DNA of 9,739 nucleotides. It comes from Candidatus Methylomirabilota bacterium (lineage in GTDB: Bacteria > Methylomirabilota > Methylomirabilia > Methylomirabilales > 2-02-FULL-66-22). The DNA is taken from assembly GCA_016209725.1 (NCBI GenBank), contig JACQVO010000195.1, positions 1-9,739 of the forward strand, written 5' to 3'. A program made the translations under genes and the position numbers. This document shows, piece by piece, positions 1-5,783 of this stretch (positions are counted from its first letter, which is position 1; the number at the start of each line of letters is the position of its first letter). The notes under the pieces are model-generated. The model did no database searches. It was not told the origin of the DNA and worked only from the letters and a program-made list of their open reading frames with translations.

Positions 1-808
1 ACACGGCGTCGCTCCCGATGGTGAGGAAGCTGCCGCTTCCGCCGATGAAGCTGATCTTCCAATCATCGTCCCGGAAGAAACGGAGCGGCGAATCGCCAGC
101 CAGGCTGCCCCGGGCTTCGTCCCACGCCGGCACGGGCAGCTCGACCGGCTCCGCCCCTGCCAGGGCCCGGGCGAGCGCCGTGGCGTCCTGTCCGCCCAGT
201 CGCGCGAGCATGGCAAGCCCCAAGGAGGGGAAGTAGCCTTTCCCCGACAGCGGAACGACCAGCGGGATGCGGCGGAAGAAGCCATCCTCATCCTTGGGCA
301 CTTCAGCGAAGCCCGAGTCTGCCTCCAGGGCAGAATCGTACAGTTGCCGAGGGAGGAAGCGGACCGCTCCCCCCGGGGCGGGCACGGCGGTCAGCGTTCG
401 GGCGACGACCAGGAGGACGGCCGGATCACCTGGGGCCGCACGGATCGCCGCCAGCAGGTCGCGATCATCGCCCCGCGTCGTGGGCCGCCGCAGGTCCACG
501 TCCATACCGATCAGGCGTGCCCCACTCTTGCGGAGGCCGCGGATCACCGCGGCGAGGTAATCGCGAGGGATGGGCTGGCGCTCGTTCAGGCGCTGGAAGG
601 CGGCATCGTCAATCGCGACCAGGACGATCTCCGGCGCGCGGGCCCGGCCCTGCGCCCAGAGGTAGATATCCAGCAATTTGCCTGTGTAGCCGGAGAAATA
701 CCCCAGCGAGACTGGAATCGCCACGGCGGCGCTGGTCAGGAACCCCAGGGTCAGCCCCAGCAGAAATCGGCGCTGGCGCGAGCGGAGTTCCGGGAGACGG
801 ATGCGCAC
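1..808 (-). CDS. CHASE2 domain sensor protein, N-terminal part (runs off the window)
   Basis: The minus-strand frame opens with GTG at 808 and stays open to base 1, giving 269 codons. The start is supported by a GAGG at 816-819, 7 nt upstream, and by an in-frame TGA just beyond it. The protein begins with a basic stretch and one membrane segment (about residues 14-36), followed by an extracytoplasmic CHASE2 domain: LLDIYLWAQG, then EIVLVAIDDAAF, PIPRDYLAAVIRGL, GARLIGMDVDL, the D-x-DG-x-x-RR-x-P element (KDEDGFFRRIPLV) and ISFIGGSGSF near the window edge. CHASE2 domains are sensory modules usually joined to a second set of membrane helices and an adenylate cyclase, histidine kinase or Ser/Thr kinase output; the output part lies outside the window. 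The CHAT lipoprotein gene is directly upstream, separated by a repeat array. The family call is firm; ligand and output are unknown. Confidence 0.85.
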   Translation of the reverse strand, partial: MRIRLPELRSRQRRFLLGLTLGFLTSAAVAIPVSLGYFSGYTGKLLDIYLWAQGRARAPEIVLVAIDDAAFQRLNERQPIPRDYLAAVIRGLRKSGARLIGMDVDLRRPTTRGDDRDLLAAIRAAPGDPAVLLVVARTLTAVPAPGGAVRFLPRQLYDSALEADSGFAEVPKDEDGFFRRIPLVVPLSGKGYFPSLGLAMLARLGGQDATALARALAGAEPVELPVPAWDEARGSLAGDSPLRFFRDDDWKISFIGGSGSFLTIGSDAV

Positions 809-835
809 TCGGATTCCTCAATCTCTCTTAAGAGC

Positions 836-910
836 GTTCAGCAGTTCGGCAGTTCGAGAGTTCGGTTGTTCTGGGAACCCTCGAACCCTCGAACCATCGA
901 ATACCCGAAC
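836..910. repeat. Inverted octamer array (GTTCNNNN) between CHAT and CHASE2 genes
   Basis: Five tandem octamers beginning GTTC start at 836, 844, 852, 860 and 868 (for example GTTCGGCA, GTTCGAGA). They are followed at once by the same octamer type inverted: CCTCGAAC at 879 and 887, CATCGAAT at 895, ACCCGAAC at 903. The two halves can fold into a degenerate hairpin such as GTTCGAG 852-858 with CTCGAAC 880-886. The spacer holds nothing else visible apart from the Shine-Dalgarno of the CHASE2 gene. No T-run follows the array on either strand, so it is not an ordinary intrinsic terminator. Confidence 0.75.
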
Positions 911-920
911 GCCTTTGGCC

Positions 921-1667
921 TCACCGCGCCTCCCCGATCAGTTGATACGCCGCCCAGTAGTACGGGTGGAGACGTCTCGCCAGCATGGCGAGCTGAGCTT
1001 GGCGGAGGGATTCCGCCTTGTCCTGTCCCGCCTTGAGGTGGTGGTAGAACTCCCGCATCAGTTCGAAGGCCCCCCGGTCGTTGACCTGCCAGAGCGTTGT
1101 GATGATACTGGGGGTGCCGGCGTAGATGAAGGCGCGGGTCAGCCCCGTGAGCTCATCCCCCCGGGTCGGCTTCCCGAGGGCGGTTTCACACGCGGACAGG
1201 ACCACCAGGGAGGCATGCAGGTCGAGCCCGAAGATCTCCTGAACCACCAGGCGCCCGTCATCGCCGTTGGCCGGGGTGAGCAGGAGAGCCGATCCCAACG
1301 GGTCCGTCTCTTCCAGCTCGGCATGGGTGGCGAATTGGAGGAGCCGGGTGCGGCGGCCCTGATCACGGTTTCTGGACTTGGTCGCGTCCTGACGGGTGAG
1401 GAGGACGGAGACCGGGAACAACTCCGCAATGGCGCGGGCCTCGCGCGTGCTTTCGATCTGGTAAGCGGCCTCATGCCCGGATGCGTGACGGAGCGGGAAT
1501 CGCTGCTCGTCCGTCGTGGCGCAGCCCGCCAGGATCAGCAGGAGACAGAGCCGGCCGAAAAGGGGCAGCATGTGATGGGCGGAGGATCCGGAGGAGGTGG
1601 GCGGGCTCGGACCCCGAGGGCACTGGGGAGTCGAAGCTCCGATGGCCGGGACGCCGACCTGCTTCAT
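921..1667 (-). CDS. Short CHAT-domain lipoprotein (predicted clan CD peptidase, N-terminally reduced)
   Basis: The ATG at 1667 follows a purine-rich GGAAGGAAGA directly upstream and encodes 248 residues. An internal ATG at 1571 (Met33) begins a classic lipoprotein signal with lipobox LAGC and acceptor Cys49. It has no Shine-Dalgarno, so the true start is undecided, although Met33 makes better sense for export. From about residue 74 the protein matches the second half of a CHAT domain: TREARAIAELFP, FATHAEL (His115), DDGRLVVQEIFGLDL, VVLSACETALG (Cys160), GDELTGLTRAFIYAGTPSII, TTLWQVND, FYHHLKAG and HPYYWAAYQLIGEAR. His115 and Cys160 are the expected catalytic dyad. CHAT proteins normally carry TPRs and a first CHAT half with a PDG-x-L..LPF element; both are missing here, so only about 25 residues separate the lipid anchor from the surviving CHAT half. 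It may be a deletion derivative or a non-functional remnant. The next gene downstream encodes a CHASE2 sensor, a pairing that suggests shared signalling. Confidence 0.85.
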   Translation of the reverse strand: MKQVGVPAIGASTPQCPRGPSPPTSSGSSAHHMLPLFGRLCLLLILAGCATTDEQRFPLRHASGHEAAYQIESTREARAIAELFPVSVLLTRQDATKSRNRDQGRRTRLLQFATHAELEETDPLGSALLLTPANGDDGRLVVQEIFGLDLHASLVVLSACETALGKPTRGDELTGLTRAFIYAGTPSIITTLWQVNDRGAFELMREFYHHLKAGQDKAESLRQAQLAMLARRLHPYYWAAYQLIGEAR

Positions 1668-1761
1668 TCTTCCTTCCCCGTGGCCGGCAAGGATGCGTCG
1701 AAACCTTGGGGACTGGATGTTCCCTTCCTAGCCCGGGCGTATGTGGATGTCAAGGGGGAAA

Positions 1762-1829
1762 GAGAGTCGAGAGCCGACCTGCCTGCCGCGCCGAACGCGG
1801 CGCAGGCAGGGAGCCGCGAGCCGAGAGGG
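1762..1829. repeat. Hairpin flanked by GAGAGCC-type heptamers
   Basis: A GC-rich inverted repeat, CCTGCCTGC (1778-1786) with GCAGGCAGG (1802-1810), continues inward through CGCG/CGCG across a 2-nt bulge and has a small CCGAA loop. It is flanked by heptamers in the same orientation: GAGAGTC and GAGAGCC at 1762-1775, then GGGAGCC, GCGAGCC and GAGAGGG at 1809-1829. It lies in the spacer of about 250 bp between bshA and the CHAT gene. The rest of that spacer (1668-1761) shows no coding signal. A REP-like element is likely; no function can be assigned. Confidence 0.65.
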
Positions 1830-1835
1830 GGCAGG

Positions 1836-1903
1836 GATAGCGACAGGGACAGCGATTCGGAGGATTCATGGGTTTCTCGCTGTCGGAGATCCCTGTCGCT
1901 GTC
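1836..1903. repeat. Inverted hexamer array (GACAGS/GATAGS) downstream of bshA
   Basis: The left half reads GATAGC GACAGG GACAGC GATTCG. The right half is the inverse (TCGCTGTC at 1877-1884 and CCCTGTCGCTGTC at 1891-1903). Segment 1836-1848 pairs with 1891-1903 with one wobble, and GACAGCGA at 1848-1855 is complementary to the right-hand copies. The array ends 16 nt before the bshA stop codon. It lacks a T-tract on the minus strand, so it is unlikely to be a canonical terminator, but it could protect the bshA mRNA 3' end. The same hexamer recurs at 3056-3113 and 3609-3644. Confidence 0.75.
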
Positions 1904-1919
1904 GGCTTTTGGCCCGAGG

Positions 1920-3041
1920 TCAGCTCGCGACAACCTCCCGGTAGTAGGCCTCGTACAGCGGCACGATCAGGTTGGAGTCAAAGTGGGCCACGGCGCGCCG
2001 GCGGGCGGCCTCGCGAAACTCGGCGTGGCGCGATTCATCTCCCAGCAGGGCCAGGCAGGCGCGGGCCATGCCCTGCACATCCCCCGGGGGGAGGAGGAAG
2101 CCGGTCTTGCCATCCTCCACGACCTCCGGGACCCCGCCCACGGCGGTGGCGATGACCGGAACGGCGCAGCTCATGGCCTCCAGGGCCGCCAGCCCGAAGG
2201 CCTCCTCCTGGCTGGGAAGCAGGAACAGATCGGCGATGCTCAGGAGACTCTCCACGTCGTCCTGCTTCCCCAGGAAGATGACGTCCGCCTCCACCTCCAG
2301 GCTGCGGGCGAGATGAAGGGCCTGCAGCCGGTCCTGACCGTCACCGATGAGCAGGAGCTTCGCGGGGAGGACGCTGCAGACCTGGGCGAAGATCCGGACG
2401 GTATCGGGGACCCGCTTGACCGTGCGGAAGTTGGAAAGGTGGACCAGGATTCGCTCCCCGTGGGGGGCCATGCATGCCCGCAAGTCGGAACGACCGCCAG
2501 GGGTGAACCGCCGGGTGTCCACGAAGTTGGGGATGACCACGAGCGGCCGCCGGGTGTCAAAGACCTCGCGCGTCTTTGTCTGGAGGTAGCGGGAGACGCA
2601 GGTGAGTCCGTCCGACTGCTCCAGGGCGAAGCGTGTCATGGGAAAGAGCGAGCGGTCGTTGCCGACCAGGGTGATGTCTGTCCCGTGGAGCGTGGTGACG
2701 ATCTTGGGCCGCCCCTGGCCCAGGATCGCTCGCGCCAGGAAGGCGGAGACGGCATGCGGCATGGCGTAATGGACATGGAAGCAGTCGAGACCTACCTGGG
2801 CGCCCACCTCGGACATCTTGGCCGCCAGCGCCAGGGCGTAGGGCGGATGCTCCAAGAGCGGGTAGTCCACCATTTCCACCTCGTGGAAGAAGATCCGCTC
2901 GTGGTAATGCTGGAGCCGGAAAGGAAGCGAATAGCTGATGAAGTGGATCTCGTGCCCGCGCTGGGCCAGGGCCTTGCCCAGCTCGCTGGCCACGACGCCG
3001 CTGCCGCCGTAGGTGGGGTAGCAGGTGATGCCGATCCGCAT
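1920..3041 (-). CDS. bshA: BshA, N-acetyl-alpha-D-glucosaminyl L-malate synthase
   Basis: This 373-residue GT4-family glycosyltransferase joins GlcNAc from UDP-GlcNAc to L-malate, the first step of bacillithiol synthesis in the cytoplasm. The N-terminus MRIGITCYPTYGGSGVVASE (1-20) is diagnostic for BshA. Further landmarks are FHVHYAMPHA (88-97), TLHGTDITLVGND (117-129), IPNFVDTRRF (170-179), LVHLSNFRTVKR (199-210), LLIGDGQD (230-237) and the GT4 E-x7-E element in EEAFGLAALEAM (279-290), followed by PVIATAVGGVPEVVEDGKTGFL. The length is normal for the family. The ATG is supported by GGAGGT 8 nt upstream, inside a hexamer repeat array. It lies on the same strand as bshC, separated from it only by the broken four-helix-bundle gene and that array. 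The pathway also needs BshB (deacetylase), which is not in the window. Confidence 0.95.
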   Translation of the reverse strand: MRIGITCYPTYGGSGVVASELGKALAQRGHEIHFISYSLPFRLQHYHERIFFHEVEMVDYPLLEHPPYALALAAKMSEVGAQVGLDCFHVHYAMPHAVSAFLARAILGQGRPKIVTTLHGTDITLVGNDRSLFPMTRFALEQSDGLTCVSRYLQTKTREVFDTRRPLVVIPNFVDTRRFTPGGRSDLRACMAPHGERILVHLSNFRTVKRVPDTVRIFAQVCSVLPAKLLLIGDGQDRLQALHLARSLEVEADVIFLGKQDDVESLLSIADLFLLPSQEEAFGLAALEAMSCAVPVIATAVGGVPEVVEDGKTGFLLPPGDVQGMARACLALLGDESRHAEFREAARRRAVAHFDSNLIVPLYEAYYREVVAS

Positions 3042-3049
3042 GACTACAG

Positions 3050-3055
3050 ACCTCC
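3050..3055 (-). promoter_or_regulatory. bshA ribosome-binding site at the edge of a repeat array
   Basis: On the minus strand this reads GGAGGT, a strong Shine-Dalgarno 8 nt before the bshA ATG. A second GGAGGT lies at 3063-3068, within the same array. Translation initiation of bshA is thus built from repeat-derived sequence. Confidence 0.7.
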
Positions 3056-3113
3056 GACAGCGACCTCCGACAGGGACAGCGATAAAGCCGACAGCGACAG
3101 CGAATGCCGACAG
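3056..3113. repeat. Hexamer array (GACAGS), right-reading arm upstream of bshA
   Basis: GACAG occurs six times, starting at 3056, 3069, 3075, 3090, 3096 and 3109. Copies are mostly 6 bp apart with irregular 7-13 bp interruptions (GACCTCC, GATAAAGCC, GAATGCC). The array fills the gap between bshA and the broken four-helix-bundle gene. It faces an inverted array of the same unit at 3609-3644, on the other side of that gene. Confidence 0.75.
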
Positions 3114-3127
3114 CGACTAGGAAGCGG

Positions 3128-3602
3128 TCATCGTTTGGCGATTAGACCGGATAGCATGCCCGCGATGCGATCGCAAAGCCGATAGGTATCAGAGAAATCC
3201 TCGGCCTGCAGCAAACCCTCCTGGCGCAGGACATGGGCAATGCTGACCACTTCGTACACGGATCCCTTTGCGATGTTGAAGAACTGTTTCGATTCCCTCG
3301 CACTGCTGCGTCCGGTCCCTTCGGCGATGTTTGCGCTGATCGACAGTGCGGCTCTTCTGATCTGCTACGAAAATCCCCCCACCCTTCCCCTCCCCCACGC
3401 TAGGGGGAGGGCTGGGGTGGGGGTCCCTGAGTCTGGGTAATTCGCCAGGGTTTTCATCCGTCGTGGTGACTACAAATGGTCATGTTGACTGATCCGTAAG
3501 AAACAGGTGGCTCCTGGGTTGGAGTCTTTGGATGGCGGCGGCAATCCTCCGGTAGAGATCGAGCGAGAGCTTCCAAACGTCAAGCCGCTCAAACTTGAAC
3601 AT
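3128..3602 (-). pseudogene. Four-helix-bundle protein (S23 / 23S rRNA intervening-sequence family), split by an insertion
   Basis: Two in-phase fragments of one gene are visible. The N-terminal fragment (3602-3489, 38 codons) reads MFKFERLDVWKLSLDLYRRI..HLFLTDQ, then gains S-T-stop from inserted DNA (stop at 3480-3482). The C-terminal fragment (3361-3128, 77 codons plus stop) reads IRRAALSISANIAEGTGRSS..FFNIAKGSVYEVVSIAHVLR..MLSGLIAKR, with an in-frame TAG (3365-3367) just before it. Joining 3489 to 3361 restores the family signature TDQIRRAALSISANIAEGTG and a 115-residue protein, a normal length. Outside the insertion no frameshift or stop is seen, so disruption looks recent. The ATG overlaps the bshC stop by 1 nt (TGATG) and is preceded by GGGAGGG (3609-3615) at 6 nt, so it was probably translated after bshC. 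Proteins of this family are small helical bundles found in 23S rRNA intervening sequences and, as the related Avd, in diversity-generating retroelements; their function is poorly known. Confidence 0.88.
3365..3491. mobile_element. Palindrome-bearing insertion of about 124 bp with CTG target duplication
   Basis: The insertion lies inside the four-helix-bundle gene. CTG occurs on both sides (3362-3364 and 3489-3491). Deleting the insert with one CTG restores the reading frame exactly. At the end nearest 3365 it has an imperfect palindrome of 21-nt arms (3376-3396 and 3403-3423, 18 of 21 paired) around the loop ACGCTA. The rest (3424-3488) is less structured, with the short inverted pair TGAC/GTCA near 3467-3482. 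It carries no gene. On the minus strand the palindrome is followed by ATTTTC, so it might also cause some termination between bshC and bshA. It resembles a MITE/REP-type non-autonomous element; terminal inverted repeats are not evident. Confidence 0.75.
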
Positions 3603-5266
3603 CACATTCCCTCCCTATCCGTATCCCTGTCCCTATCCCTGTCGGTTCTCAGTGTAACCAGCCGGTGGTCCCAGCCGGGGCCGTCAATGGCGGCGCGGAT
3701 CGTTTCGAGGAGGGCCGGACCGTGCCGGGCCAGAAACGGCAGGATGGGGAAAATGCGTTCCTGCGGCTTGCCGCCGGGCATGAGGGCCTCACGGACGCGC
3801 TGGATCTGCTGCCGGGTCTCCGCCTCGCGTCGCTTCAGGGCCTGGACAGCCTTACGCTCCAGTTGGCCGAGATGTCCCTGAATGTGGCCGGCCGTCTGCC
3901 CGACCGTCGCCTTGAGCGTCGGGTCCACCGCCGCGATGGCCTCGCCCACGCCGCGGAAGATCTCGGTCACGCTCTCCCGGGCCTTGGCCAGCGTGGCGTC
4001 GAAATCGGGGGGCAAATGGGCGCGCAGGACCCGGCTGGCCAGTTGTTCCGGCTCCAGGGTGAGGTCCGGAAGGGCCAGGCGGAATCGTTCCAGGAGCTGG
4101 GCCACCCGAGGGTCCAGGAGGGTGAGGGAGGCCCGGGGGACGATGAGCGGCATGGGGACGTCGAAGGCCTGGTACACCGGGCGGAGCTGGGCGAAGTACG
4201 CCAACTCACCCGGGCCGGCCACGTACGCGATGGTGGGGAAGAGCGCATCCTGCACGATGGGGCGCAACGCCACGTTGGGGCTGAGGCGCTCGGGCTCTTC
4301 CAGTGCCAGTCGCCGGAGGTCCGCTGCCGGGATCGTCTGCCGGCTGTCGCGCAGCCGGAATCCGTCCCCATCTCTCGCCAAGCTCCGCCGACCATCCGCC
4401 AGAAGGAAGCAGTTGACGCCGTCGGGGCGCGCCTCGATCTGCACGGGGTAGCCCAGCGACCGGAGGGACTCGCTGGCCCCCAGGATGCACCGGGACGAGC
4501 GGGGCGCTTCGTCCACCTCCCGTCGCAGGATGTCGGCGGCCAGCCGTTTCAGGGCGGGATCCGCCGCATCGACGAAGACCAGGCCGGTGTCCCCGAGAAG
4601 GCGGACCATCCAGCGGGCGAAGCCGTCCGCCAGGGTCCTTTCGGGGGCAAAGGCCTCGGCCATCCCCTCCCGCAGGGCCCCCGCGAACTCCGTGGGGGGG
4701 AGCAGGCCACAGGCACGCTGCACCGTCTCCGCGATGGCCGGACCGAGGCGGAGGTTTGCCGGGATGAACCCGGCGGGAGAACCCCAGGGAGCGTGGCGTA
4801 GGGTCACCAGGGCGCCGGTGCGATCCAGGAGCTGGATGTGGTCAGCCTCGGCCAGGTCGTGATCCTCCGATGCCATCCAAAAGATGGGGACCACCGGGCG
4901 CCGGAGTTCCGTCTCCAGGCGGGCGGCCAACTGGATGGCGGTGAGCGCCTTGTAGAGGGTAAACAGGGGACCGCCGAAGAGCCCGGTCTGCTGTCCTGTG
5001 AGCACCGCCACGGCCCGGGGGCGGCAGAGGTCCTCGATACGCCGGGCGGCGATTGCCGGGGCATCCCAGCGCCGGCCCTGGGCCAGCAGCACGTCCCTGA
5101 GTTGGCCCAGGGGATGCGAACGCACCTCACATTGTTCGGCCTGCTCCTGATAAGCGCCCGGGGCCTGGGGGTTCCCGGCGTAGAAGCGGGCGAGGCGTTC
5201 GAAGTTGTGGATGTAGTCCCGGACCAGAGAAGACGTCCCGGGGAACTGCCGGATGTCCAGCCGCAT
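3602..5266 (-). CDS. bshC: BshC, putative bacillithiol cysteine-adding enzyme
   Basis: The 554-residue product adds L-cysteine to glucosaminyl-malate, the last step of bacillithiol synthesis. Family landmarks are MRLDIRQFPGTSSLVRDYI at the N-terminus, LTGQQTGLFGGPLFTLYKA (89-107), PIFWMASEDHDLAEADHI (127-144), YVAGPGELAYFAQLRPVY in the second half and a C-terminal helical/coiled-coil part (QLERKAVQALKRREAET) followed by GKPQERIFPILPFL. The ATG at 5266 is chosen because the family begins here; the frame is open to 5635, but that stretch is unconserved and partly encoded by a palindromic repeat. AAAGGCGAG lies just upstream. The C-terminus is odd: after the expected end near DHRLVTL, a tail of alternating Arg/Asp (RTDRDRDRDTDREGM) is read from the hexamer array, implying loss of the original stop. 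It overlaps the next gene by 1 nt. With bshA it suggests bacillithiol production. Confidence 0.93.
   Translation of the reverse strand: MRLDIRQFPGTSSLVRDYIHNFERLARFYAGNPQAPGAYQEQAEQCEVRSHPLGQLRDVLLAQGRRWDAPAIAARRIEDLCRPRAVAVLTGQQTGLFGGPLFTLYKALTAIQLAARLETELRRPVVPIFWMASEDHDLAEADHIQLLDRTGALVTLRHAPWGSPAGFIPANLRLGPAIAETVQRACGLLPPTEFAGALREGMAEAFAPERTLADGFARWMVRLLGDTGLVFVDAADPALKRLAADILRREVDEAPRSSRCILGASESLRSLGYPVQIEARPDGVNCFLLADGRRSLARDGDGFRLRDSRQTIPAADLRRLALEEPERLSPNVALRPIVQDALFPTIAYVAGPGELAYFAQLRPVYQAFDVPMPLIVPRASLTLLDPRVAQLLERFRLALPDLTLEPEQLASRVLRAHLPPDFDATLAKARESVTEIFRGVGEAIAAVDPTLKATVGQTAGHIQGHLGQLERKAVQALKRREAETRQQIQRVREALMPGGKPQERIFPILPFLARHGPALLETIRAAIDGPGWDHRLVTLRTDRDRDRDTDREGM
3609..3644. 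repeat. Hexamer array (GACAGG/GATAGG), left-reading arm overlapping the end of bshC
   Basis: On the minus strand the units read GACAGG GATAGG GACAGG GATACG GATAGG, then GAGGGAATG. It is the same unit family as the arrays at 1836-1903 and 3056-3113, but inverted relative to the latter. It lies within the bshC reading frame and encodes the charged tail of BshC. Its last unit supplies the GGGAGGG ribosome-binding site of the four-helix-bundle gene. Confidence 0.75.
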
Positions 5267-5392
5267 CAATCTCGCCTTTCCAGGGTGGTGCTCCTCTCCA
5301 GGTTCATGAATGCATCGGGTGAAAGGGCTCCAACGGCCCTCGCCAGACCAGCCGAGGGTAGCAGAGCAGCGCTCGTAGGACAAGGCACGGAT

Positions 5393-5413
5393 CGGATCAG
5401 GACCCGGATCAGG
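5393..5413. repeat. Short direct repeat CGGATCAGG
   Basis: Two identical 9-mers start at 5393 and 5405, with another CGGATC at 5388. They lie in the divergent spacer between bshC and the TIM-barrel gene (5267-5783). The stretch 5267-5392 shows no gene, RNA or clear promoter. This may be a decayed array or chance. Confidence 0.35.
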
Positions 5414-5510
5414 CTGGACGGGTGCGGCGGTGCCGACCCGGCAGCGCCGATCGCCCCGATGCACTCGCGGGAGCGTCGTTCCAGGTTGATCGGAGGAGCG
5501 CACAAAGGCT

Positions 5511-5538
5511 GGCGACAGGGGTCGCCCCCTGGTATACT
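5511..5538 (+). promoter_or_regulatory. Candidate extended -10 promoter with an overlapping operator-like palindrome
   Basis: TGGTATACT (5530-5538) fits an extended -10 (TGn plus TATACT, 5 of 6 to consensus). Directly upstream is a perfect inverted repeat GGCGAC-AGGG-GTCGCC (5511-5526) covering the position of the -35 element, for which no good match exists. That layout suits a regulated promoter reading toward the TIM-barrel gene about 245 nt downstream, across the palindromic repeat. A similar CTGGTATGTT stands before the binding-protein gene. Confidence 0.4.
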
Positions 5539-5572
5539 CAACTGGTGACTCGGAAATGGCTTTACAGGAAGC

Positions 5573-5684
5573 CCGTTCGGGCTGAGCTTGTCGAAGCCGT
5601 TCGGCTGAGCTCACGACGAAGCCCGGATTCCGCACCCTTCGACAGGCTCAGGGCGAACGGAGCCGAAGGGCTCAGGGTGAACGG
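5573..5684. repeat. Compound palindromic repeat, CCGTTCG..CTGAGC..TTCG type
   Basis: A 26-nt arm at 5573-5598 is complementary to 5635-5660 at 21 of 26 positions. A second, overlapping pair is CCGTTC-GG-CTGAGC (5597-5610) with the complement of 5670-5684. The motif (CCCTTCGACAGGCTCAGGG on this strand at 5635-5653) is recognisable as a repeat seen in many unrelated bacterial and metagenomic genomes. It sits in the leader of the TIM-barrel gene and upstream of bshC. Any transcript from 5538 would fold here. Confidence 0.8.
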
Positions 5685-5783
5685 AATTGGGAAGGAATTT
5701 GGGAGTTACCACACTACGGCGAGAGGGAACATTCCCCCCGCCTGCTGGGTTGGTCCGGAATACTCATTGAGGAGGAGGCAACC

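Noticed and set aside
836..910. CRISPR array
   Set aside because: Units are 8 bp without spacers, and the two halves are inverted; the same applies to the other arrays. No cas genes are present.
1836..1903. Intrinsic terminator for bshA
   Set aside because: The stem is followed on the minus strand by C/T-mixed sequence without a T-run.
801..3185. A long plus-strand open frame of 794 codons
   Set aside because: It lies antisense to bshA and the CHAT gene, has no recognisable domain, and its Asp/Ser/Arg-rich stretches are translations of repeat arrays.
3189..3398. A 69-codon minus-strand open frame over the insertion border
   Set aside because: It is out of phase with the four-helix-bundle fragments and shows no family similarity.
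5267..5635. Upstream extension of bshC by 123 codons
   Set aside because: The family starts at MRLDIRQF; the extension is unconserved and its first part (AERLRQAQPERAS) is encoded by the palindromic repeat.
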